A stretch of 11,955 bases of DNA from Candidatus Shapirobacteria bacterium UBA2283 (lineage in GTDB: Bacteria > Patescibacteriota > Microgenomatia > UBA12405): the NCBI GenBank assembly GCA_002345725.1, contig DDWP01000102.1, forward strand, positions 1 to 11,955, given 5' to 3'. Shown here in pieces: positions 1-5,928 of this stretch. The stretch's first letter is position 1, and every line of letters begins with the position of its first letter. Both the position numbers and the translations under genes were made by a program. The notes beneath the pieces are model-generated. The model saw only the letters and a list, made by a program, of their open reading frames with translations, had not been told where the DNA came from and made no database searches.

Positions 1-1112
1 AGGTTGAAAGCATCTTGTCGATTGGGAATACTGTGGTAGATAAACTTCTTATTTTCTGGTGAGACTCCAGCAATAATTTGTGAATTGATGTTCTCGACTT
101 TTTCATTACGAGTGTCGTCGGCAGTAATTATGGCTATGTCGGCGATTTGAGAGACAACTTGACCCATAATGGGGCGCTTACTAGGGTCTCGGCCACCAGT
201 GGCTCCAAAAATGACTATTAATTTGCCAGTAGTAACTTTTCTAAGCGATGCAAGGACACTAGAGAGAGCATTTGGGGTGTGAGCGAAGTCTACTAAGCAA
301 TGTATTCCCAGATTGTTGCTGACGATCTCCTGACGACCTTTGACTTCGGGAAAATGTTTAATGGCGTTAATGATGACTGAGGAGGGTACTTTAAGGCTAT
401 CTAGAACTGCATGTGCCGCTAAGATATTGTATGTTTGGTGTTGAAATGGACTATTGGTCTCAAAGAGGTATCCGCCTACTTTGAACTTGAGGTGTTTGGG
501 AAGGAGTTTAATGTCGGTGGCCAAATAATCGGCTGGTTGGGTAGTGCTGTAGGTTTTTACAGCAGTGTTAATGTGGCGCAATATGTGTTTATAGGATTGA
601 TCGTCTTTATTAAGGATTGCTAGGCTGGCTGTTTTGAATATCTTTGACTTAGTGTGGATGTAGCTTGACATGGTGGTAAAGTCATCCAAATGTTCATGTG
701 AGGTGTTGGTGATAACGGCAACTTTAAAGTGGCAACCTAGGAAACGGAATTGGTCTAAGGCGTGGGCGGTAACTTCGATAACCACATGGGTTATCCCGTC
801 ATTGACCATTAGTTTTAGAATTCTTTGAACAATTGAAGGGTCTGGTGAAGTGGTGTGTAGTCCTAGAGTAATTTCTTTATTGTCTATTTTTGCCCCTACG
901 GTGGAGAACATCCCTGTCCTAACTCCTGATTGTTGAAGACAATGGTGGATTAAGTTGGTAGTAGTGGTCTTGCCATCTGTCCCAGTAACACCAATAATAG
1001 TTAGTTTTTTTGAAGGTTGACCGTAGTATAAATGGTAGAAAAGTCCTTTGGGGTAGTGCCAAAGATAATTTTTTACTTTCTGAAAAAAAATTCGAAATGT
1101 TTTTTTGGTCAT
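1..1112 (-). CDS. murE: MurE-like Mur ligase lacking the N-terminal domain (3' end cut by window edge)
   Basis: ATP-dependent ligase of the Mur family, expected to add the third amino acid to UDP-MurNAc-L-Ala-D-Glu in the cytoplasm. 370 complete codons are visible from the ATG at 1112 and the frame is open at base 1. Seen: P-loop GVTGTDGKTT (residues 41-50), TTSPDP (87-92), EVTAHALDQ (113-121), TNTSHEHLD (135-143), a lysine (K155) at the position of the carbamylated MurE lysine, FAHTPNAL (276-283), GGRDPSKRP (306-314) and ADDTRNE (331-337). In MurE of E. coli the P-loop lies after an N-terminal UDP-sugar-binding domain of about 100 residues; here only 40 residues precede it, so that domain is absent. 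The usual DNPR specificity motif reads DDTR, keeping the arginine but losing N and P, so the amino acid added cannot be deduced. The gene starts 15 nt after the ftsI stop with no Shine-Dalgarno sequence and is last in the visible operon. MurE is the best match; another Mur-family ligase is possible. Confidence 0.88.
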   Translation of the reverse strand, partial: MTKKTFRIFFQKVKNYLWHYPKGLFYHLYYGQPSKKLTIIGVTGTDGKTTTTNLIHHCLQQSGVRTGMFSTVGAKIDNKEITLGLHTTSPDPSIVQRILKLMVNDGITHVVIEVTAHALDQFRFLGCHFKVAVITNTSHEHLDDFTTMSSYIHTKSKIFKTASLAILNKDDQSYKHILRHINTAVKTYSTTQPADYLATDIKLLPKHLKFKVGGYLFETNSPFQHQTYNILAAHAVLDSLKVPSSVIINAIKHFPEVKGRQEIVSNNLGIHCLVDFAHTPNALSSVLASLRKVTTGKLIVIFGATGGRDPSKRPIMGQVVSQIADIAIITADDTRNEKVENINSQIIAGVSPENKKFIYHSIPNRQDAFN

Positions 1113-1127
1113 AAAATGCAATTGAAA

Positions 1128-2717
1128 TTATAGCAGAGAGGAGATTTTACTGGCTAAATCGTACCATATTGGAGCAGCTGTGCTAGATCCCCAAGGTGAT
1201 GTCTTGGGATTGTTGATAGTGACAATCATAGTAAATTTTGGGTTCTGACAAGGGCTGAAACCTATGTAAGAAGCAATGGTGGAAGAATCAGAATAGCCCC
1301 CTTTGATGGCGACTTGGGAAGTACCGCTTTTAGCGCAAGCTTCTAAGTTGTCTGGCTTAAGACTGGCAACAACTCCGTTTTCGACTGAATATTTGAGTAT
1401 GGCTTTAATTTGAGAGACGGTACTTTCTTCATAAACTTTTAAAGGGGTGGGGATTTTCTGAGGAGTTTTGTAATCGGAGTCGATAAAGTATTCAACTATT
1501 CTTGGTTTTACCAAATGCCCGTTGTTGGCGAGAGTGTTAAAAGCGGTGATCATTTGGATCTGGGTAATGGCAAATCCTTGCCCAAAAGAGGCGGTGGCCA
1601 AGTCTATTTCTGGCCAGTATGATTTAATAATGGGTTTGGATTCTTGGGGCAGATCAATACCGGTTTTCCTGTCTAAGTTGAGAAGCTGAAAATAATTAAG
1701 AAATTTCTTGAGCCCAAGTTTTTCAATAATATAACTCATGCCGATATTATCGGAGTTTTTGATGATATCTTTAATGTCTGAATTGGGGTGAAAGCTGTTG
1801 TCCCAGTTGCTAACGGCATACTGACCTATTTGTTTGGGTGAACCGCATCCTGAACAGACAAAGTCACTAGAGATTGATTTTGAATCGAGAGCCATAGCAA
1901 CGACTAGAGGTTTGAAAATAGATCCTGGTTCAAAAAGATTGGAAACTGGTGGGTTTTTGATATGAGCACTAGAGGTGGCTGTGTCTTTTGAAAAGATATT
2001 GCTTAGAGCGATAATAGATCCAGATTGAGGTGACATGATGATAATTGAGCCAGAATCTGCAGAATAGTCTTCTATTCCCTGAGTAAGTTTTTGTTCAATG
2101 AGTGATTGGATTTGACGATTGATTGATGTCTGAATACTTCGTCCATTAACAGGTTCTATGTACCAGCCAGATTTGGAAAGTATAGTTTTTCCGGTAGCAT
2201 CGACAGTTTGCCAGACAAAACCTGACTTGCCTTGTAGTTGCCGGCTATAATAGTTGTCTAGACCATCGACGACTGATTTGGCTAGATTTGCTTCAGGATA
2301 AAATCTGTTTTGGAGAGGAGAAAATTTAAAACCAGGGTCGGAAAGCTGTTTTTTCTCGGTATGGCTGTAAAGACGATCGTTGACGGTAATCCATTTGCTG
2401 TTCTGATTGGTAATAAAACTATCTATCTGAGGGGTATCCATTTGGATGGTCTTGGCCAAATCAGTGAGGGGTAGTTTTAGATCTGGTTTGTAGATTGAAA
2501 GTTGATATTTTGTCTCATTTAACATCAATGGATAGCCGGAGCTGTCATAGATTTTGCCGGCATGTGGTTCGATGACTGAAGGTTTATAATTTTGATTGAT
2601 GTTTTTTTGGATAAAGCTCGGATATTTTACAACTTGCCAATAGAACAATCGAGCGATGACAACTAGGTAAAGAAAAGCGATAGTGGTGTAGACAGTTTTT
2701 AGCCTGGTCTTATTCAT
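1128..2717 (-). CDS. ftsI: Septal penicillin-binding protein 2/3 (FtsI-type transpeptidase)
   Basis: Class B penicillin-binding protein, a D,D-transpeptidase that cross-links peptidoglycan at the division septum. The 529-residue protein has a short cytoplasmic N-terminus, one membrane anchor (about residues 8-29), the PBP-dimer entry motif PHAGKIYDSSG (51-61, replacing the usual RGxIxDRxG) and a C-terminal transpeptidase domain. All three active-site motifs are present: SIFK (266-269, catalytic serine S266), SDN (322-324) and KSGT (463-466). The conserved TASFGQGFAIT follows at 375-385. There is no C-terminal PASTA domain. It lies between ftsL and murE, the classic dcw order, which supports FtsI over the elongation homologue MrdA. 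The ATG starts 2 nt after the ftsL stop without a Shine-Dalgarno sequence, so translational coupling is likely. Length is close to the usual 550-600 residues. Confidence 0.96.
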   Translation of the reverse strand: MNKTRLKTVYTTIAFLYLVVIARLFYWQVVKYPSFIQKNINQNYKPSVIEPHAGKIYDSSGYPLMLNETKYQLSIYKPDLKLPLTDLAKTIQMDTPQIDSFITNQNSKWITVNDRLYSHTEKKQLSDPGFKFSPLQNRFYPEANLAKSVVDGLDNYYSRQLQGKSGFVWQTVDATGKTILSKSGWYIEPVNGRSIQTSINRQIQSLIEQKLTQGIEDYSADSGSIIIMSPQSGSIIALSNIFSKDTATSSAHIKNPPVSNLFEPGSIFKPLVVAMALDSKSISSDFVCSGCGSPKQIGQYAVSNWDNSFHPNSDIKDIIKNSDNIGMSYIIEKLGLKKFLNYFQLLNLDRKTGIDLPQESKPIIKSYWPEIDLATASFGQGFAITQIQMITAFNTLANNGHLVKPRIVEYFIDSDYKTPQKIPTPLKVYEESTVSQIKAILKYSVENGVVASLKPDNLEACAKSGTSQVAIKGGYSDSSTIASYIGFSPCQNPKFTMIVTINNPKTSPWGSSTAAPIWYDLASKISSLL

Positions 2718-2719
2718 AT

Positions 2720-2950
2720 TTATCGAAGGTCAAGATAAAGTTTTGAAGGTGGCTTGGAATTTGGGAGAGAATTGAGAACGGCCATTTCATTTTCAAGAAC
2801 TTGATTCTCTATTCTTAATTCGGTAATTTGTGATTGGGATAAATTGACCTGGCTGTTCTCGTCGACAATAGTAATCGAAAAATAAATAGAGAAGACAATT
2901 CGAGTTAGAAGTGTAAAGAGGCTAACCGCAAATAAAATTTTTAAGTGCAT
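2720..2950 (-). CDS. ftsL: FtsL-like small membrane division protein
   Basis: 76-residue bitopic protein with a very short cytoplasmic N-terminus, one transmembrane helix (about residues 3-24) and an extracytoplasmic segment. Within that, residues 42-62 are rich in Leu, Ile and Glu in a coiled-coil-like pattern (ITELRIENQVLENEMAVL). FtsL and DivIC proteins have this architecture and act as scaffolds that recruit and activate the septal synthase FtsW-FtsI. Sequence similarity in this family is weak. The call rests mainly on topology and on the position between rsmH and ftsI, where ftsL sits in most dcw clusters. The start overlaps the rsmH stop as TAATG, and its own stop is 2 nt before ftsI, so it is clearly in the same operon. 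It is shorter than the E. coli protein (121 residues), with little after the coiled coil. Confidence 0.8.
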   Translation of the reverse strand: MHLKILFAVSLFTLLTRIVFSIYFSITIVDENSQVNLSQSQITELRIENQVLENEMAVLNSLPNSKPPSKLYLDLR

Positions 2951-3804
2951 TAACTTATTCTATATGATCGGAGGACTGCAGAGCGAGATAAAGGGTTATT
3001 TCTTATTTCTAGAGTGGTGGGTAAAATGGCTTTTGGTGCATTAGGGAAGTTTGCTTTTATAAATTGTTTAACGATACGATCTTCGCCAGAATGAAAAGAG
3101 ATGATGGCAATGGTGGTTCCAGATAATTTTGGATTGAGGGTTAATTTTAAAGTATTTTTTAGATTTTCAATTTCGTTGTTGACGACTATTCTTAAAGCCA
3201 TGAATATTTTTGTGCTAGGGTCGATAGTAGTGCGAATATGTTTTGATTGATAATAGTCGCGAATGATATTGGCCAATCTCTCACCATCTTTTATAGGTTT
3301 TTTCTGACGCTCTTTGATGATTCTGATAGAGAGAGGTTTGCTATATGTTTCTTGGGCATAGAGAGTAAAAATTTCACACAATTCTTCGTAGTGGTAAGTA
3401 TTGATAATCTCCTCGGCAGTTAGTTCTTGGGTATCAGGGTCAAGTCGCATATCGAGTGACTGATTATCGTTGAATGAAAATCCCCTGTTTTGGGACAAAA
3501 GTTGGTTTGAGCTTAGACCTAGGTCAAAGAGTATCCCCTTGATTGGCTTGTCGATTTGGCTAATAACCTCGTTGAGTTGGTTGAAGTTTTTATTGATAGG
3601 GATAAAGAGAGGTGAGTTTATCCTATCTGTGGCTATCTGGAGGTTAGTGGGATCTTGGTCTAAGCCATAGACGACAGAACCGTGTTGGGTGAGTTCTAGG
3701 GAATGACCACCATTGCCAACAGTACAATCAATAAAGATATCGTTGGCCTGAGGATCAAAGGTGTCTATCACCTCTTGTAGTAAGACAGGAGTGTGGTATT
3801 TCAT
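2950..3804 (-). CDS. rsmH: 16S rRNA (cytosine-1402-N4) methyltransferase
   Basis: S-adenosylmethionine-dependent methyltransferase (formerly MraW) that N4-methylates C1402 of 16S rRNA in the decoding centre. The 284 residues carry the family hallmarks in order: HTPVLLQEVID (4-14), the SAM-binding loop IDCTVGNGGHS (25-35), GLDQDP (47-52), ILFDLGLSSNQL (91-102), RGFSF then DMRLD (107-122), FMALRIVVNNEIENL (201-215), SFHSGEDRIVK (236-246) and a terminal SRSAVLRSYR (273-282). Length is slightly below the 313 residues of E. coli. It starts inside the lipoprotein's stop codon (ATGA, 4-nt overlap) and ends in a TAATG overlap with ftsL. In most bacteria mraZ lies just upstream; here that place is held by glyS and a lipoprotein gene. 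Confidence 0.97.
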   Translation of the reverse strand: MKYHTPVLLQEVIDTFDPQANDIFIDCTVGNGGHSLELTQHGSVVYGLDQDPTNLQIATDRINSPLFIPINKNFNQLNEVISQIDKPIKGILFDLGLSSNQLLSQNRGFSFNDNQSLDMRLDPDTQELTAEEIINTYHYEELCEIFTLYAQETYSKPLSIRIIKERQKKPIKDGERLANIIRDYYQSKHIRTTIDPSTKIFMALRIVVNNEIENLKNTLKLTLNPKLSGTTIAIISFHSGEDRIVKQFIKANFPNAPKAILPTTLEIRNNPLSRSAVLRSYRIS

Positions 3805-4430
3805 TCTTGAGCAGAATACTCACCAACTAGGGAATTGCTGGTGTTGCTATAGACTGAATATCCACCACGATAATTTTCCATGAGGATGAAGAAGTCTTTG
3901 GCAGCTAGTTTAGCTTTTGGTGTGAGTGAGAAGTTGGCGACAGGGAGTCTGATTTGGCCGTCTTTGGTTATTTGAGCACCAGTTTTAAGAGTAAATGGTG
4001 TCTCAAAACTGAATATTTGACCAGCATTGGTGATGAAGTTTAGTGTGAGTGTTCCACCGGTGACGCCTTCGTCGTATTTGTACTTACAGCCATTGGTACA
4101 ACTTTCGGTACCAAGAAGTATTTTTCTTTCGATGATACTGGTAATTTCTTTGATGGTGTCGCCGACACCTTTTTCAATTTCCGATTTACCATCGACAGCA
4201 GTATAGATCACCTCGTACTCTATTTGGCTGACGGCGCTCGGCATTTGGGATATCTTAAGATAAATCATCCGGCCATCGTCACGAGGAGTTAGGCTAACTA
4301 GCGGTCTGTCGGCTGGGGCCATTTCGATTAGTTTTGGAGCAGGCGTCGGAGTGGGAGCTTCAGTTTTCTTTTGAGGCCCACAGGCAGAAAGTAAAAAGAC
4401 GAGAGGTAGGATAAATAATATTTTTTTCAT
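3801..4430 (-). CDS. Predicted lipoprotein of unknown function
   Basis: 209-residue protein with a lipoprotein signal peptide: Lys-Lys at residues 2-3, a hydrophobic core, and lipobox LSAC with the lipidated cysteine at C17. A Pro/Thr-rich linker (about 24-33) leads to a globular, beta-rich extracytoplasmic part. That part contains a CTNGC pair (C111, C115) that could form a disulphide or bind a metal. I do not recognise the domain. The gene starts 3 nt after the glyS stop and ends with an ATGA overlap with rsmH, so it is translated as part of the glyS-dcw operon. This suggests, without proving, a role at the cell envelope during growth or division. There is no Shine-Dalgarno sequence at its ATG. 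Confidence 0.85.
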   Translation of the reverse strand: MKKILFILPLVFLLSACGPQKKTEAPTPTPAPKLIEMAPADRPLVSLTPRDDGRMIYLKISQMPSAVSQIEYEVIYTAVDGKSEIEKGVGDTIKEITSIIERKILLGTESCTNGCKYKYDEGVTGGTLTLNFITNAGQIFSFETPFTLKTGAQITKDGQIRLPVANFSLTPKAKLAAKDFFILMENYRGGYSVYSNTSNSLVGEYSAQE

Positions 4431-4433
4431 AGT

Positions 4434-5738
4434 TTAATTTAACTTCTTATATAGCCAACTGTCAACTTCTTCCATTTTGATACGAGTTTGTTCCATACTG
4501 TCACGATCACGAATGGAGACAGTTTGATCTTCTAATGTTTGATAATCAACAACAAGACACCAGGGTGTACCGATTTCGTCTTGGCGACGGTATTTTTTAC
4601 CAATACTGCTACTATCGTCGTAGTCGATTGAGTATTTCTGACTTAGAGTGGAGTAAATTTCTTCGGCAATATTAATAAGTTCTGGCTTATTGGCAGCTAG
4701 AGGTAATATAGCCATCTTGTAGGCAGATATTTGTGGATTTATTTTCAACCAGATGCGGTCATTTTCCTCTTGGTAGGCATCGAGGAGTAGGAAGAAGAAC
4801 GATCGGTCAACACCACCTGAAGTTTCAGTGATCCAGGGTAGATATTTTTCGTTGGTGATGGGGTCACGATAGGAAAGATCTTGGCCGCTAAACTTGGAAT
4901 GTTGAGTGAGATCGTAATCTCCTCGCCAGTGGATACCTTCCATTTCTGTCCATCCCCAAGGTGAATTATATTCGATGTCAAAGGCTTTTTGAGCATAGAA
5001 GGCTAGCTCATCGGAAGCGTGTTGGCGGAAACGGAGAGAGTCAGTAGAGTTAAAAAGTTTTTGATACCAGCTCATACGAGTTTCTTTCCAATACTCGTAC
5101 CATTTATCCATTTGCGAGGGGTGGACAAAATATTGGACATCCCATTGTTCAAATTCGCGTGTACGGTAGAGGAAGTTTTTGGGAGTGATTTCGTTTCTAA
5201 AAGCTTTACCGATTTGAGCGATACCAAAAGGAATTTTGACACGAGAACTGTTGACGACGTTTTGAAAATCTAGATAAATTGTCTGGCAGGCCTCCCCTCT
5301 TAGGTAAGCAGGCATTTTTTCACCTTCGATAACTCCGATCTCGGTGTGAAATAGAATGTTAAATTTTTTTGGTGCAGTAAATTCACCATTACATTCGGGA
5401 CATTTTGTAGCGTTATCAATTAGGTCGAGGCGGAAACGTTTGTGGCAGGATTTACATTCGACCATTTCATCACCAAAGTTTTTGACATGACCTGAAGCTT
5501 CCCAGACTCGAGGGTGAGTGATAATAGATCCATCGATACCAACGACATCGCGTCGGTCGAGGACATTGTTTTTCCACCATAAATTTTTCCAGTTGTATTT
5601 CATTATCGATCCGATAGGACCGTAGTCGTAGAAACCTTGGACTCCACCATATATTTCAGAATTTTGAAAGACAATACCGCGGCGTTTACACAAAGAAACA
5701 ACTTTAGCGACAAGATCGTTTTGGTTTTTTTCGGACAT
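4434..5738 (-). CDS. glyS: Glycyl-tRNA synthetase, single-chain (alpha2) type
   Basis: Class II aminoacyl-tRNA synthetase that charges tRNA-Gly with glycine in the cytoplasm. The 434-residue chain is of the homodimeric type rather than the alpha2beta2 GlyQ/GlyS type. Seen: N-terminal IYGGVQGFYDYGPIG (29-43), a zinc ribbon with C95, C98, C113 and C116, motif 2 around GKAFRNE (177-183) followed by REFEQWDVQYF (194-204), the glycine-pocket region EMEGIHWRGDYD (265-276), motif 3 in ETSGGVDRSFFF (305-316), and a C-terminal anticodon-binding domain from about 338 containing SIGKKYRRQDEIGTPWC (378-394). It is shorter than typical members (about 460-510 residues). It is first in the operon and, unusually for this window, has a Shine-Dalgarno sequence (AAGGA, 5746-5742), which is controlled by the T-box leader described separately. 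The same gene symbol is used in E. coli for the unrelated beta subunit. Confidence 0.97.
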   Translation of the reverse strand: MSEKNQNDLVAKVVSLCKRRGIVFQNSEIYGGVQGFYDYGPIGSIMKYNWKNLWWKNNVLDRRDVVGIDGSIITHPRVWEASGHVKNFGDEMVECKSCHKRFRLDLIDNATKCPECNGEFTAPKKFNILFHTEIGVIEGEKMPAYLRGEACQTIYLDFQNVVNSSRVKIPFGIAQIGKAFRNEITPKNFLYRTREFEQWDVQYFVHPSQMDKWYEYWKETRMSWYQKLFNSTDSLRFRQHASDELAFYAQKAFDIEYNSPWGWTEMEGIHWRGDYDLTQHSKFSGQDLSYRDPITNEKYLPWITETSGGVDRSFFFLLLDAYQEENDRIWLKINPQISAYKMAILPLAANKPELINIAEEIYSTLSQKYSIDYDDSSSIGKKYRRQDEIGTPWCLVVDYQTLEDQTVSIRDRDSMEQTRIKMEEVDSWLYKKLN

Positions 5739-5742
5739 GATT

Positions 5743-5765
5743 CCTTAAAATTTATAATTTTAAGG
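5743..5765 (-). promoter_or_regulatory. Sequestrator hairpin that traps the glyS ribosome-binding site
   Basis: A perfect 10-bp inverted repeat, CCTTAAAATT (5765-5756) and AATTTTAAGG (5752-5743), separated by a 3-nt loop. The 3' arm ends in the AAGG of the glyS Shine-Dalgarno sequence (AAGGA, 5746-5742), which lies 3 nt before the ATG at 5738. The 5' arm includes the CCTT also needed for the 3' strand of the T-box antisequestrator helix (5766-5762), so the two folds exclude each other. There is no U-run after the hairpin and its stem is mostly A-T, so it is not an intrinsic terminator. Confidence 0.85.
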
Positions 5766-5827
5766 GGTCCTTTTGGTTAACTCAGGACGGTTCCACCCTT
5801 TATTTCACTTAATTTGGTTGAGCAATT

Positions 5828-5847
5828 ATAGGGAGCCAATCCCCTAT
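5828..5847 (-). promoter_or_regulatory. Candidate minimal Stem I with GGC specifier in the terminal loop
   Basis: ATAGGG (5847-5842) pairs perfectly with CCCTAT (5833-5828), leaving the 8-nt loop GATTGGCT; a G-T wobble (5841 with 5834) could tighten the loop to six bases. GGC at 5837-5835 would pair with the GCC anticodon of tRNA-Gly. An alternative fold pairs CAAT (5849-5846) with ATTG (5826-5823) and AGGG with CCCT, keeping the same loop. The loop also contains GAT and ATT (Asp, Ile codons), but only the glycine reading agrees with the TGGA bulge and the downstream gene. The base after the codon is a pyrimidine, whereas a purine is common in classical T-boxes. Confidence 0.72.
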
Positions 5848-5857
5848 TGATGTCTAT

Positions 5858-5863
5858 ATTATA
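5858..5863 (-). promoter_or_regulatory. glyS: Predicted -10 element of the glyS operon promoter
   Basis: Perfect TATAAT on the minus strand (5863-5858). Transcription would begin near 5851, just upstream of the Stem I hairpin, giving a leader of about 113 nt. No sequence close to TTGACA is visible 16-18 nt upstream, so the -35 is weak or absent. It is the only TATAAT that yields a transcript starting right at the riboswitch. Confidence 0.6.
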
Positions 5864-5914
5864 TCGTAATATCTTGATGAAGTTATAAAGATAAGCGAGG
5901 ATCATTAAGTGGCC

Positions 5915-5923
5915 TGATATAAT
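5915..5923 (+). promoter_or_regulatory. Extended -10 promoter, probably driving a leaderless mRNA
   Basis: TGATATAAT (5915-5923) is an extended -10 (TGn plus perfect TATAAT). Transcription starting 6-7 nt further on would begin at or next to the ATG at 5929, leaving no room for a Shine-Dalgarno sequence. No good -35 is visible at 5895-5900 (GCGAGG), which fits an extended -10 promoter. It is divergent from the glyS promoter, with predicted start points about 78 bp apart. Confidence 0.6.
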
Positions 5924-5928
5924 TTGAT

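Larger units (their letters stand above)
5742..5849 (-). ncRNA. T-box riboswitch of glyS, ultrashort translational type, glycine-specific
   Basis: Leader RNA predicted to sense uncharged tRNA-Gly and raise glyS translation. Seen on the minus strand, 5' to 3': a hairpin (5847-5828) with the glycine codon GGC in its loop, an A/T-rich linker (5827-5801), then a textbook T-box core. In the core, AAGGG (5800-5796) pairs with CCCTT (5766-5762). The bulge TGGAACC (5795-5789) follows, then GTCCT (5788-5784) pairs with AGGAC (5771-5767) around a 12-nt loop. T-box family knowledge: the first four bulge bases pair with the tRNA NCCA end. TGGA therefore fits UCCA, the U73 end of bacterial tRNA-Gly, and agrees with both the GGC codon and the glyS gene downstream. 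The competing structure is a palindrome that traps the ribosome-binding site. I see no long Stem I with internal loops, no Stem II pseudoknot and no terminator with a U-run, hence the ultrashort translational class. The T-box core is near certain; the Stem I assignment is less so. Confidence 0.92.

Noticed and set aside
435..623. 62-codon plus-strand open frame.
   Set aside because: It lies wholly inside murE on the opposite strand, where conserved Mur ligase sequence is clear; a chance frame.
1127..1132. TATAAT on the minus strand just before murE as a promoter.
   Set aside because: It is made by the last codon and stop of ftsI, the expected -35 position reads AGCCAG, and the operon spacing already explains expression of murE.
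5743..5765. The 10-bp palindrome as an intrinsic terminator.
   Set aside because: The stem is almost all A-T with two G-C pairs and no U-run follows on the minus strand. It overlaps the Shine-Dalgarno sequence, so a sequestrator is the better reading.
5787..5815. On the plus strand GGTTCCACCC looks like the T-arm of a tRNA.
   Set aside because: No acceptor, D or anticodon arms can be folded around it. It is the complement of the T-box bulge and helix on the minus strand, which explains every base.
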